The notes under the pieces: model-generated
The model's input: the letters and a program-made list of their open reading frames with translations, nothing else
Told to the model about the DNA's origin: nothing
The model's database searches: none
In this document: positions 47,640 through 59,598 of the stretch, one piece after another
Position numbering within the stretch: the stretch's first letter is position 1
Layout of the letters: each line of letters starts with the position of its first letter
Source of the DNA: Heliocidaris tuberculata
Taxonomy: Eukaryota > Echinodermata > Echinoidea > Camarodonta > Echinometridae
Assembly (NCBI GenBank): GCA_025618425.1
Contig: CM046833.1
Coordinates: forward strand, 8,054,515 to 8,118,514
DNA: 64,000 nucleotides
Direction: 5' to 3'
Made by a program: the position numbers and the translations under genes

Positions 47640-48960
47640 ATGTCGTGGTGCATAAGCACGGGGGTTTTAAACAAAAGAACGCAAGCGGCCAATCAGCGAC
47701 AGCGTTTCTCGCTTCCGGGATTTTATCCCCTGGGGAACGAAGACTCTGTGTCTGACAAAAGCGATCCCGTCTCCCGGTGCTGAAAAGCCGCGATTTATTT
47801 TTGGTTTTCTCTGCAGACTCGTTAAAACGCTATAGCCCCCTCTACGGCTACATTATTGTGTACTTCTACGTGTTTTTCTCTACGGGGCAAACCACTAATA
47901 TTACGGGTCAAGTCTGCGGGACACATTCATGATGATCCGTTGTATTAAATTTTCTCAATACGTATCTATCTATTCTTGTATTTATATACTTCGATAAAAA
48001 CGCTTGTAAATAACAATCTAACTGTTTCGTTCTATCTTACTGGGGACTCTAAAACTAGCATTTACTAAGAGCAGTGAGTCTATCAGTATCGAAATTCTCT
48101 GTCTTTTAAAAATATTTTTAATATATATTTTCATGGTAGGCTAAAATCAGTATCTGGGCTTTATCGTTTAACGAGGGAATTCAAGACGAACATCGATTTG
48201 AATACCGTTTTAAACATGTTTTCCTCATGAAGAGTATTATTGTTTATTCATAAATATTATTTATTTCTTCTTTCATGGTTAAAACAAATATCCGAGAGAG
48301 TCTGGATCATTATTACGAGGTATTGCGTGCCTTTCAAATATATTGCTCTTATTGACTTCAATTATTTCTGCCCATCACCTTTTTCTGTCAATGACCTCTT
48401 CCTAATTGAGATCCCAATTTCCATCAGAATTTTGTGCAGTGATATATGCGCCCACAAGTATAAAGTGCATGAAGTAGTAGGTAAAAGGTTCGAAATTCGA
48501 AGGAAATCTTAATTTCTGTTTGCCTTGCTTCAGTCTTATAAATGCAAATACAGAGGGACAGGGTTACATGCCCCCCCCCCCCCCCCCCAACATGATGGTA
48601 ATTGTCATTATGGTGATGATGATGATGTCGATGATACTAATAATAATAATAAATATTAGTAAGTAGGCAAAAGATTGTTTTCTTGTTATATTGTGATAAG
48701 GCTGTGCACTGATGAATATTTCGGATTATATTGTAGATATTCTTGTTGTCATGGCAATAGAATTTCAAAGTGATTTAGAAGCTCGAAGGGGGGGGGGGCG
48801 GGCTGTAAAGGTTGCGCCGTGGCTAATTATTTACATACATCAGCCAATCCTTTTCAGTTGTTTATCCATTCCTGAATAGCCTACTGAAGCAGGGAATGAT
48901 AACATATAAAACGGAGAGAATGCAGCCCGTTCATTTGTCAGTAGTCGGAAAATTAGTCAA
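47640..48960. other. Non-coding stretch
   Basis: 47640-47780 is GC-richer and contains 'gccaatcagcgacagcg' and 'cgcttccgggat', which look like repeat or promoter-type sequence. No gene is seen. A poly-C run lies at 48571-48588 and a GAT repeat at 48615-48635. Confidence 0.4.
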
Positions 48961-48967
48961 CGTAGAG

Positions 48968-50179
48968 CAGGGCCAGGGGGCACAGTGCCCTCCCACTTTT
49001 TCAAGTACCCCAAAAGTGCCCTTTTTACATCTGAAAAAATGCCCCCTTCCTCTCTGATAAGTGCCCTTTTTACTACTCAAAGTGCCCCTTTTCCTTTCTA
49101 ATAAGTGCCCCTTCCCCTTCAGATAAGTGTTTTTTCCCCTCCTGATAAGTGCCCCTTTTCAAAATCTGATAATTGGCTCCTTATCTCTCTAATAAGTGCC
49201 CTTTTCTTCTGATGATAAGTACATTTTTACTTCTGATAGGTGCCCCTTTTCCCTTCTAAATAGAGCCAAATTTCCCCTTCTGATAAATGCCCTTTTTACA
49301 TCTCATAAGCTCCCCTTTTCCTATCTAATATGTGCCCTTTTACTCTTCTCCTGAGCGCCCCTTTTCACTTCTTATAAGTGCCCCATTCCATCTCTGATAA
49401 GTGCCCTTTCCTCTTCGGATAAATGCCCCCTTTTACGTATATTTCCCGCTGTTTCTTACAAAAAGAGCCATATCTAACTTCAAAGAATCGATGCGGCTTT
49501 ATGTAGTAGCAGGTACACATATTACTACAATGTAAGGCAGTGGAGCTGGAGGCAAGAGGGGCATAATGCCTACCCCCCCCCCCCCCCCAGCAAAGGAATT
49601 CTTATTCCGCTCGCTCGAATATGCCCATAATTTACACCAATTAAGGGCAATATTTTCTGAAAATCTCCCCAAAACTCCCTCGCTACACTCGCTAGCTCTT
49701 ATGAAAGCAAGCAGATCGCATAAAGTATGTTGATATTGATGTAATCCTAAAGAAAAGCGACAGGGATAATGTATGAATTAAAAGATAATTCGACATTCCC
49801 CCAATTAATTTGCTGTTGTCAATTTCATTATATCGCTATAAATGATTTTCAACCAAAGGAATTCAGCATTAGAAAAAAGTCTGAAAATTTTTGCTCGCTC
49901 GCTTCGCTCTCTCGCACATGAGTCATTAGACCACCACACACAACTGCTAATTTATTGGGGAAGCTGAAGCAGTGTCCAGAACCACAATAAAAAGGAAGAA
50001 GATGATGCTTGATAATGTATTAATCATGTTAACTGGACTGTAGGGTAATACCAATGTCACAAAAATGGTCCCTTTTTTCGTTTTATGTTCACCCCTTGTA
50101 GGTGCCCCCTTTTCCCCAAAAGTGCCCTTTTTTGCTGGTGCCCCCCTACCCGACTTTGAAAGACGCTCCGCTGCCCCTG
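48968..50179 (+). mobile_element. hAT-like element with TSD acgtagag and minisatellite body
   Basis: The 8 bp acgtagag flanks it at 48960-48967 and 50180-50187. The left end is CAGGGCCAGGGGGCACAG and the complement of the right end is CAGGGGCAGCGGAGCG. The interior has ~15 units of 'gcccctttTcc.tctgataagt' (48980-49440) and a ~0.6 kb unique part. There is no transposase ORF. A partial inverted copy lies at 51881-52796. Confidence 0.8.
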
Positions 50180-50332
50180 ACGTAGAGAAATAGCCCAGGC
50201 CAAACCCGGCGGCTGCGTTCGAGCTGACAAGCTTTTTTGTGAATAACATGGATAGTCTAAGTAACTGTAAGGGGGTAAAATCTCATAATTTATGTAAAAT
50301 GGGGTGACTATTTCGGGAAGGTTCCCAGACTA

Positions 50333-51407
50333 TATGTAAGTTCTATGTAAAACAAATTGCATGGGTTAATCAATGTGAACAAGAAAAGAGTAGGTTCTAT
50401 TTAAGTTTATTATAGGCTAAATTGCAAGTTCAGTGTATGATAACAGAAGGACGATACAGGTAACAAACCAGTATTATGTAACAGGGAACAAAGAAAGACA
50501 TCCCAACGGAGTGAATAGGCATTGTCTAGTGCAGGTGTCAGGCCACCGGCCGAGGTGCGCTTAATCTTTCCATAATGGAGAGTGTTCTTAGAACACTCCG
50601 AGTCATGTGCATCATAAAAACTTTCGAATGACTAAAGTTCACAATTTGAACTCTTGGTAATACAATGAATAACCTATGTTTAACACTCCTACAAAATATC
50701 AACCCAATCCGACAATTCATTTCGTGGCGGTTGCTATGGCCTTTTGATTCACTCTCTATTGATTTTCTTTCTTGTTTTCTTGCTCCGCACGCTTGAATAG
50801 CCCCTCTGTAGAACAGCTGAGCTGCAATGGCACGGCTGAGCAGGGCGATCCTTCTAATATTATTTTCTCATGTTATGATTTATGTTATTATATATATGTT
50901 CTTATAATTGGTAAATAAAATAAAAATAGTCTACCCTTAAACATTCGTGCCTGCCCTTCAGCTGAATCTTTCAAAAGAAATCTTAAGGCTTATTTGTTTT
51001 CTCTATGATTGGATTTGGTTGTGTGCACTCGGAGAGCAAAATAATTACTTTGTTTCATTTTTTTCTTATTGTAAAGCGCCTTGAGCATGTTTATATGGAA
51101 AGGCGCTGTATGTATGTATGTAAATCAATCAAATCAAATATAGGCCTCAACTTTAGAGCTCATTTCCTCTGATACCAGCAAACCTATCTTACAAGCTCTT
51201 TTCGTTCGCTAAATCAAAAGGGTTGTAAAGTTTCAAGTTTAAAGCTGAGACTTTGTTCTATCCAAATAGAATAAAATCAGATTTGTTTGTTTGTTTGTGT
51301 GTTTGTTTGTTGTTGTTGTTTTTTGTTATTGTTTTTTGTTTGTTTGTTTCTTTGTTTGTTTTTTCGGGGGGACTTTTTGGTGGTTTTGTGGTGCCGGGTC
51401 ACACATG
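50333..51407 (+). mobile_element. Fold-back element, copy 2 (interrupted)
   Basis: It matches 5311-5961 of copy 1 from 'tatgtaagttctatgtaaaac' to 'ctttttggtggttttgtgg' and the 'gccgggtcac' start of the right arm, then ends. The left arm is missing. A LINE tail is inserted at 50801-51143. Confidence 0.75.
50801..51143 (+). mobile_element. LINE 3' end inserted in the fold-back copy
   Basis: The frame AESFKRNLKAYLFSL then TGA is the last part of a LINE ORF2. It is followed by 'gtaaagcgccttgagcatg' and 'ggaaaggcgctgtatgtatg', a stem-forming 3' end seen in many LINEs, and an 'aatcaaatcaaat' tail. Copy 1 at 5752-5760 shows the uninterrupted target (gaataggcctc), and short 'atag' repeats flank the insertion. 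Confidence 0.8.
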
Positions 51408-51880
51408 TTCAAGGACGTTTTTTGTTTAAAGGGCCCTGTCCAAGGGTCCCCGCCGCAATACTCGCAATACACGCGAATACACCCCTCCCCTTCCCTTTTC
51501 AGTCACATAACAGAGAAAAAAAGACAAGGTGAAAGAGGGTGAAAAGAAAAGAAAAAAAAAATTACGAAAAGTATGCGAATTCGCTGGCTCGCAATTTATT
51601 CATTTATTTTCATTTTTAGATTACATGCAAACATGATACTCGGTTGAAAGGCATCAGCCCCTCCCACGAGAAAATATGGCCATACGCCAGGATTTGATCA
51701 TAAGTGAGCTGTTCTTTTATTTACGGGTGTGAAAAATTCGGGAGTGGGAAGGGGGTGGGTCTTTAAGTTCTTGACATATTAAAGTCGGTTTATTTTTAAG
51801 CTTGTGCATGCAAGCCGGTGAATATAATTTAGTCAAAATTAGAAGTGAAAATTCTAAATAGAAGTCCTGCCCCCTCCCCG

Positions 51881-52796
51881 AACATGATTAATACATATCA
51901 AGCATCATCTTCTTCCTTTTTATTGTGGTTCTGGACATGTTTCAGCTTCCCTAACTGGCAGTAATGTGTGATAGTCTAATGATCCATGTGCGAGCGAAGC
52001 GAGGAGCAAAAGTTTTCAGACTTTTTCTAACGTTGAAGTCCTATGTTTGTGCATTTTTTTACGGCGATATAATGAAAATGACAAGAGAAACTTAATTTGG
52101 GGAATGTCGAAAGATATTTTAATTCGTGCTTTAACCCTGTCGTTTTTCTTTAGGATTTCATCGATATCCACATACTTTAGTATGATAAATGCTTGATTTC
52201 ATTATGTATTATAAGAGTTTGGGGGAAATTTTCGGAAAATATTATCCTTACTTGGTAGTATTATGGCATATTCGAGAGAGCGGAATGACAAATACTTTGC
52301 TGGGGGGGGGGGGGGGATGGCATGCCCCTCTTGCCTCCAGCCCCAAAGCTTTACACTGTAGTTGAGTAATGGGTACCTCTTAAGCCGCACCGATTATTTG
52401 AAGCTATATAAATATGGCTCTTTTTGTAAGAAACAGTGGGAAATATTGGTAAAAGGGGCATTTATCAGAAGAGGAAAGGGTGCTTATCAGAGGTGGGAAA
52501 GGGCAATTAAAAAAGGTGAAAAGAGGCACTTATGAGGAAGAGGGCACATATTACGTAGGGAAAGGGGTAATTATCAGAAGGGGGAAAAGGGCACTTATTA
52601 GAAGGGAAAAGGGGCACCTATCAGAAGCATAAATGCTCTTATCAAATGAGAAAAGGGCACAAATTAGACAGAATTAGGGGCATTTATCAAAAGGAAAAAA
52701 GGACACCTATAAGAGAGAAAGGGAACAGTTTTCAGAAAAAAAGGACACGTTTTGGGTACTTCAAAAGTGGTCCCCCCCCCCCTGCTCCCACGAGAG
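51881..52796 (-). mobile_element. Partial inverted copy of the 48968-50179 hAT-like family
   Basis: Reverse-complement matches run from 'gaacatgattaatacat' (51881; compare 50033) through 'ggctctttttgtaagaaac' (52414; compare 49454) to the minisatellite and 'gggtacttcaaaagtg' (52754; compare 49000). The ends expected for a full copy are absent or decayed. Confidence 0.75.
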
Positions 52797-52974
52797 CGCC
52801 GCCTCTGCCTACCCTCCAAGGGCGCTAAACTCGAGGGGCATTTGGTGTCTGTGTGTGTTGGGGGGGGGGGGGTCTAGGAGCAACAAAATTCCCCAGATCG
52901 TATTTGCGGCGGGTGTCACACGCACACACACACACAGAGGGAAGGGGGAAATAATATCCAACTTATATTTTTAA

Positions 52975-53190
52975 GTAGGTACATGTATATGACATTGGGA
53001 ATGCACCACATGACTTCCCAAGGTTCTGGAGGGGAAAGGGGAGGGAGTTAGGAAAACAATGTTGTGATGGTAGATGCAAATTATCTCGAATTGTCAGGGA
53101 AATGAAAAGGAATTATATTTTCGCCCACATTGATTTTAACTTGAAGAAAATTATGAGCCGTAGATTTAGTAGTCCAGTAAGAAATTGACA
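52975..53190 (+). repeat. Dispersed repeat, copy A (matches 56051-56240)
   Basis: The 'gacttcccaaggttctggag', 'gatgcaaattatctcgaatt' and 'attttcgcccaca' phrases recur at 56070-56200 with substitutions. Copy B is the sequence into which the hAT-like element at 55021 inserted, so copy A helps show the empty site. Confidence 0.65.
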
Positions 53191-53794
53191 AAACGGTCCA
53201 AGTCTAAATAGAGTTTGTGTCGCAGACTTTAATAGGGGAAGTATGGGGAAGGGAGTTAGGGGCAGGATTAAGATTAGCAATTTTTGTCTACCTGGAAATA
53301 GTTTTTCAGAATACTGCTGACTGGCCGTATTCTGAAATACTATGGGGTGGCGAAGGAATTAAGCTACGGGGCCAAGAAAGTTTTTCCTGATGTGTTTTCC
53401 TCCCCGGAATATGAAAAAAATTCGTGAATTTTATCTGATTTTCAGAAAAAAGATGACTTAAAAACATTGCAATGTTTTTAAGTCGACGTGAATGTTTATT
53501 AACATAAAACAGAGTCGTAATTACGATAGCCACAAATATATTCTTTTAGCTTGTATGATCCTTCCATTGTCATGGAATTTAAGTTAAAAATAACCATATA
53601 CATCAGTCTGGGATTATTTAATCCCCTTATTCGAGGAAATTATAAATGATATGGAGAGACGAAGAACGAAAGAGAAGAAATGGAAAAAGTATTGAAAACA
53701 TGGAGATATCAAGAAAATAAGAAAAAGAAGACTATAGAAAAACAGAGGGGGAATCACATCAACTGCACTTGGCCTATAGTTAAGCACTTTTTTA

Positions 53795-54483
53795 TAGGGT
53801 GCTGCCATCAGTTAGGGTTTGACATATTTCAAGATATGTATCATACACTGAAGCCCCTACTCTGTGCAATGAAAAGCTACTTCAGTGAAAGGCTTGTCTC
53901 AAATTTTGCATAGAGCTATATAGTTCGAAGAAGAAATAATAATGGGAGATCGGACCTATTGTGTTGAGTTGAATGCATGTAGGACGGAGGAATAATGGGG
54001 AGGCGGCTTTGGTTATACGTGCGTTCGAGCAGCGTCAGCGTTTGTTCTTATGATGAAAAGACAGGAAGTCTATTGACTACTGATATAAAGAAGTAATAGG
54101 AGAGAGAGAGAGAGAGAGAGAGCCCCACTGCTAATCCCTGTTAAACTGAACTTCCCTCAGTGACATAACAACATGTTATGCATAGGCGGCTATTACAGGA
54201 CTCAGGTCGACAGCATGGACTGATGATGGTATTGATTTGATTTGGTTTGATGGATTCATGATATATTCTAGAGTAAAAATCCCCTCATTATACCATACTT
54301 GCCTCTTAGCTACTTTTTTGCTGCATATCTACATTAGATCAAGCTGGAACGACAAACACTCTAAAAAGAAAATGCTCATGCGGACAAAGGGCTCTTTTGG
54401 TATTTAGTTTTAAATATAATTTTCAATTCGATAATTTAAAAAGACATAAAAAACTGTATTTCTCATTAGCTTATACTAGTTTC
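53795..54483 (+). repeat. ~0.7 kb dispersed duplication, copy A
   Basis: It alignable from 'tcagttagggtttgacata' through 'gatcggacctattgtgttga', 'gacaggaagtctattgacta', an AG dinucleotide run (54102-54121) and 'gcataggcggctattacagg' to about 54483. Copy B is at 58661-59346 in the same orientation. No ORF is conserved between copies. Confidence 0.8.
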
Positions 54484-55020
54484 ACTTTCTGCAGAAACGT
54501 CGCTAGAAAATTTTGAATGGGAAGGGGATGACGCCAAAATTTTCCGACAAATCTTTAAGGTCTGACACTCAAATTTGCCTACAAAAAATGCCGCACCCTA
54601 AGCTGTACCCACAGAGTTCAGTGGCTATACCCTAATCCCCCCCCACACACACACACACACACATAGAGAGAGCTTGATCATACCGGCCAGGCGGCCACTA
54701 TTCTAATCTAAATACAAGTAGTTACATAATTATCCTGGCTGCCCAAATATTTGAATATTCTGGCACCTCGCTACCTGAATGTGAAGTGTTGCATTGTTGC
54801 CCGAATATCGGAACTTAAAAAATCATCAGGGGGAGGGGGGGGGGGGGGCACACCCCATTATCGAAGTTGGTGCCTTTTGTCCGAATATTAACTTTCCACT
54901 ATGTTTTGGGGGGGGAGGGGTAGCAGAAAAAAATTTCCCAGATATATTTGTGCGAGTGTGGAACCGAAAATTTAAGCAGTGGAAAGGAGAAATAATGGCC
55001 AACTTTAAATTCTAACTAGG

Positions 55021-56042
55021 CAGTGCTGTAGGACTCAAGTCCGGACTCGGACTCGAGACCGGTCTCGAGTCCCTATTTCTCGGGACTCGGACTCGGACTC
55101 GGACTCGAGCCAAAAGGACTCGGTCTCCGACTCGGACTCGACCAGTGGTGACTCGTGACTCGGGCGAAAATCGGGCCGAGACCGGCAACGAGACCGGCAA
55201 TTTTGTCCGTTTTCCGCTTTTAATTTTAGCTCCAAAAATTACCCCAGGGCATGCAAAAAAATAACCCCACTATTTTCGCGCACCTTGCTCGATTAAGCTG
55301 TATTTTGAACATGACCTTAACATCGATCGCCGTACTAACGGTACGAGAACGTGCCCAAATAGACGTTAAGATTAGTCGTTTTATATGCTCGTATGCACTC
55401 GGAGCCACTTTATGACTGAACTAGCTCAGTGGCGGATCCAGACAGGGGCGCCCCCTTTAAATTTTTATGTTTTGTGATTTCCACTGTGGGAGGGGGATAC
55501 CCCCCTCCCACGCCCTCCGCTCCCTCGCCGCTGGCGCGCCCCCCCCCCCCCCCCCCCCCATTTCAAATTCCTGGATCCGCCACTGGACTAGCTGATACAT
55601 GTATAATGGTTTTATTAGTAAGGGTTTGACGATTCACTTTTGTATTACTTTAATCAGCTATTTGATAAGATTGAACTATTGGTGTTCTTGGTGAAATATA
55701 TTGTTTTTCTCTCTTTTGAAATTAAATTCTCTGCCAAATTGAAGTTTTCAGTGAACCAGAAGCCATTTATGTTATAGAGTTCACAGTAAGCTATTTATAC
55801 TGATATAAATAATGTGACGTAAAAAAAATTGCAATTTAATATGTTCCCATTGGGACTCGGTCTCGGACTCGGACTCGGACTCGGACTCGGATGTCCAGGA
55901 CTCGGGACTCGGATGCCAGGACTCGGGACTCGGATGCCAGGACTCGGACTCGGACTCGGACTCGGACTGCAGGGACTCGGACTCGGACTCGGACTCGGAC
56001 TCGGACTCGGACTCGGATGGGATGGACTCGACTACAGCACTG
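55021..56042. mobile_element. hAT-like element, TIR CAGTGCTGTAG, TSD taactagg, with GGACTC satellite
   Basis: The 8 bp taactagg occurs at 55013-55020 and 56043-56050. Both ends read CAGTGCTGTAG inward. Subterminal regions are tandem 'ggactc' hexamers and related 12-24 bp units (55030-55190 and 55855-56035). ORFs rich in SESESE or LGLGLG are products of this repeat. A second hAT-like element is nested at 55427-55585. Confidence 0.85.
55427..55585. mobile_element. Short hAT-like MITE, TIR CAGTGGCGGATCCAG
   Basis: The 15 bp ends are identical inverted repeats. The flanks aactagct (55419-55426) and gactagct (55586-55593) match in 7 of 8 positions. It is nested in the GGACTC element, so it is younger than that insertion. 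The inside is a poly-C run and 'gggggatacccccctcccac'. Confidence 0.85.
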
Positions 56043-56514
56043 TAACTAGGCATATGATACTGGGAATACAACAAAGGCCTTCCCAAGGTTCTCGAGGGAA
56101 GAGGGGAGAGGGGGTTAGGACCAACAACAACCAAAATGATAGCAGATGCAAATCATCTAGAATTGTCAGGAAAAAGACAACGGCATATATTTTCGCCGAC
56201 AGCGCTTTGAACTGGAAGTAAGTTTATGGGGAACCGCTGGCCCTCTAGATCTGTAGGGTCCATCGAGGGATGGGAAAGGGGGGGGGGGGCAATAAAACGG
56301 ACCCCCGCAAAAAGTAATAATATGTATATGAAAATTGTATCCCGGAATAAGATTCATAATGTATTTTTTCTCAGTCACACGAGAAAACATTCCATTTCGC
56401 GCCCAAAATGAATGGTAAATGAACCGTAAGCTAATTTCAAAATAATGCCGACTTTAAAAATATGACGATAAGAGTTATCGGCAGCGGCGTCGATGGGGGG
56501 GGGGGGCTTGAGGG

Positions 56515-56725
56515 ATGACACTCCCACTCAAAATTGCTGTCTGCAAATGCGCCACCTCTGTCGGCAAAAAAGGAGGGAGAAAAATGGGGAGAGGGAAGAG
56601 GAAAGAGAAAAGAAAAAGGAGTAAAGAGAAAGGAAAAGGGAAAGGGGGAGAAAAGGAAAAGGAAAGGAAAACTAAAACAGAAAGAAAAGAGGGAAAGGAA
56701 AAGGGAAGCAAAGAAAAAGAAGGAA
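56515..56725 (+). repeat. Purine-rich tract
   Basis: About 150 bp of GGGAAAAGG/GAAAAGGAAAG, purine-only for long stretches. Three overlapping ORFs here are artefacts of this bias. Confidence 0.8.
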
Positions 56726-56789
56726 AACCTTTTTTTGTTTTGTTTTGTTTGTTTGTTTTTCTTCCTCGCTCTCAAAAAAGTGAATAGAT

Positions 56790-56997
56790 AATATTCGGGC
56801 AAAATGCTCCCCCTTCGGCAAAGGGCTGTACATAGCCCCCTCCCGAGGATTTTCAAAGTTCCGATGTTTGGCCAGCCACCACTTCATGTTCGGGCAGAGA
56901 GGTGCCAGAATATCCACATATTTGGGTCGTAAGGTTTCCTGATATGTAACTTCTGTACATTTTTACTAAGAAAAGTTTTTTGTTGTTGTTGTTTTTG

Positions 56998-57031
<34 letters not shown>

Positions 57032-57120
57032 TTTAGAAGTTGAAAAGTTGATATTCGGGTAAAAGGCGTCAGCCTATCCCCTTGCGAAAATGGGCCCGTA
57101 TGATCATGACTTCTACATCT
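56790..57120. repeat. 'ttcgggca' dispersed repeat
   Basis: 'gttgatattcgggtaaaagg' and 'ttcgggcagagaggtgcc' match segments at 26690-26940 ('gttgatattcgggcaaaagg', 'caggcaacgagatgcccgaa'), 51640-51690 and 54740-54900. The copies are diverged, and no termini are defined. Confidence 0.6.
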
Positions 57121-57438
57121 GCGATTTTCTTGTATCATTTGGCAAATTTGGGTGTCACACTCTAAAAATCTGTCGGCAAATTTGGGTGTCACACCCAAAA
57201 TTTTGATTTCAAATTTGGGTGTCCCACCCCACCCCCATTCAAATGTTCTAGCGATGCCCCTGGATATCGGCGTTGATTCAATCTTCATTCCTCTTTCTGT
57301 CTGGACTACAAGATCCCTTATCTTTCATAAGCTTTTGTTTTGCCACTTTAATCCCATTTGAAGGGGAAATCTAGAAAAATCTGTACTGTCCCTTTCCTAT
57401 TTAATGGTTTTTAATCTCCGATTTGTATACTTGAAATA

Positions 57439-58298
57439 CATAGGCGTAGCCAGGGGGGCCCAGGGGGGCACTGGCCCCCCTATTCAGCCCCTAAAAAAAA
57501 GTGAGAACGAAAAAGCGGCAGAATTGAGACAAAAAAAAACCTAAAAAGGCGCTACGAGTCGTTACCTTTCAATCACAATTTGCTAAAACGTCAAAGTTTT
57601 CGTGCTTCGCGCGGGAAGGGGGAAATAACTCCCCCTTCGCTGCCCCCACACCTATTACATACAGTAAAATATTGCGTCCAAATTATTGAAAAGCAGTCCG
57701 AGCGTCGAACTATAATTTTCCGCCAAAAAAAAAATTGTTTGCTACGAGCTGTTATCTTTCTCTCAAATTTGTTAAAACGTCATAGCTTTCGCGCTTCGGG
57801 CGGGAGAGGAAAAGGCCCCCCTCCCTGCACCCACCCCTGTTACAGTGCATTATTGCGTCCAAATAATTGAAAAGCAGTCCGGGCGTCGAACTAACTTTCC
57901 GCCTAAAAAAAGGTGCTACGAGCCCTTATCTTTCTCTCAAATTTATAAAACGTCAGAGCTTTCGCGCTTTGGGCGGGAGGGGGGGGGGCGGACTCCCTCC
58001 TCCCTGCACCCACCTCTGTTACATACAGTGCAGTATTGCGTCCAAATAACTGAAAAGCAGTCCGGGCGTCGAACTAACTTTCCGCCTAAAAAAAAAAGTT
58101 GCTGGGAGCCGTTATCTTTCTCTCAACCCCCCCCCCCCCCCCCTCCCTTCACGCTTTGCGTGCTAATCACCAATTTCGCACTCTTCGCGTTCTCGATCAC
58201 AACCCAACCCCCCTAATATGAAATCCTGGCTACGCGGTTGGATCCTTCACGTCTGCCCCCCCCCCTCCCCCCATTGAAAAATCCTGGCTACGCCATTG
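57439..58298. mobile_element. hAT-like element, TIR GGCGTAGCCAGG, TSD ttgaaata
   Basis: The ends are CATAGGCGTAGCCAGG and, inverted, CAATGGCGTAGCCAGG. Exact 8 bp ttgaaata copies lie at 57431-57438 and 58299-58306. The body contains about four ~150-160 bp tandem units ('aaaaaggcgctacgag..gtta.ctttc', '..gcgtccaaataattgaaaagcagtccg', 'gcgcttcgggcggga'). No transposase. Confidence 0.85.
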
Positions 58299-58660
58299 TT
58301 GAAATACCACACCATGCTCTACTCATATGGCTCAATAAGTTTCACTTCTTTAATACACTACCCCCGAAAATCAACACATGTGATGTAAAAAATAGCTCCA
58401 ATACCATTATGACTATGATGATGATGATGATGATAAAAAACAATAATGATAACAATCATCAAAACCATAATGCTAATGCTAATCATAATCTTAATCTTAA
58501 TCATAATAATCACGATAACAACAATGACAATACTGATAAATAAAAATCATGTCTATATTGACATTTGATGGGTAGCCTCATCAGTATTTATACTGATGAG
58601 GCTTGGGGGCAAATCAATTACTAACCCAGCATTGAAAGCTACATGATTAATACTTTTTTT

Positions 58661-59346
58661 GGTAGGGTCCTGCCATTACATCAGTTAGGGTTTGATATAA
58701 TCATACACTGAAGCCCGTAGTCTGTTCATTGAAAGGCTACTTTGAACAGTGAATGGCTTGTCTCAAATTTTGCATAGAGCTATAGTTCTTCGGAGAAATA
58801 ATAATGGGGATCGGACCTATTGTGTTGAGTTGAATGCGTGGGACGGAAGAATAATGGGAGGGGCGGCTTTATACGTGTGTTCGATCCGCGCCAGCGTTTG
58901 TTGTTATGATGAAAAGACAGGAAGTCTATTGACTATTGATATAAAGAAGAATTAGGAGAGAGAGAGAGACAGAGAGAGAGAGCCCAACTGCAAATCCCCT
59001 GTTAAACTTCAATTGTCCTCAATGACAAAGTAAAGTGTTATTATGCATAGGCGGCTATTACAGGTCTCAGGCCGACAGCAAGGACAAATGTTAGTATTGA
59101 TTTGATTTGGGTTGATGAGTTAATATTATCATAATAAGATATTCTGAAAGTAAAAATCCCCTCATTGTACTATATACTTGTCTCTTCGCTACAATAGTTA
59201 TTTGCTGCATATCTAGAAAATGATCATGGGGAACAATTTAATATCATTACATATAAAGGGGTCTTTTTTGTTTTGAGTTCTAAATGTAGTTTTCAATTCG
59301 AAAATTTAAAAGACATACAAAACTGTATTTCTCATTATCCTATAAA
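58661..59346 (+). repeat. ~0.7 kb dispersed duplication, copy B
   Basis: Counterpart of 53795-54483, same orientation, with small insertions and deletions and an AG run at 58957-58981. The two copies bracket the nest of hAT-like elements, so the separation partly reflects those insertions. Confidence 0.8.
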
Positions 59347-59349
59347 AGT

Positions 59350-59564
59350 TCATTTCTCTCGTTTTCCTTGCCCTTAAATTATAAGTAGATTTTTCCATCA
59401 TCATTCACGTCTTTAATTTCTGATATTGATTTCCACGTCTTATCCACATGCTATCATTTTAGAACATAACATATTTTTTTAAAGATAAACATATGCGAAC
59501 TGAGGAAAATAGAACAAGAATCAGAATATTTGGAGAAAACTGAGAAAAAGAAAGAGTGTGTGTG

Positions 59565-59598
<34 letters not shown>

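Noticed and set aside
48966..52796. Apparent 3.8 kb fold-back element with 1 kb arms
   Set aside because: The left arm is a complete element with its own 8 bp target duplication (acgtagag), so this is better read as two copies of one family in opposite orientation with other insertions between.
55035..56221. Long Ser/Glu and Gly/Leu repeat proteins
   Set aside because: They are translations of the GGACTC hexamer satellite in different frames.
56437..56856. Lys/Glu-rich and Phe/Pro-rich ORFs on both strands
   Set aside because: Produced by a purine-only tract; no domain is recognisable.
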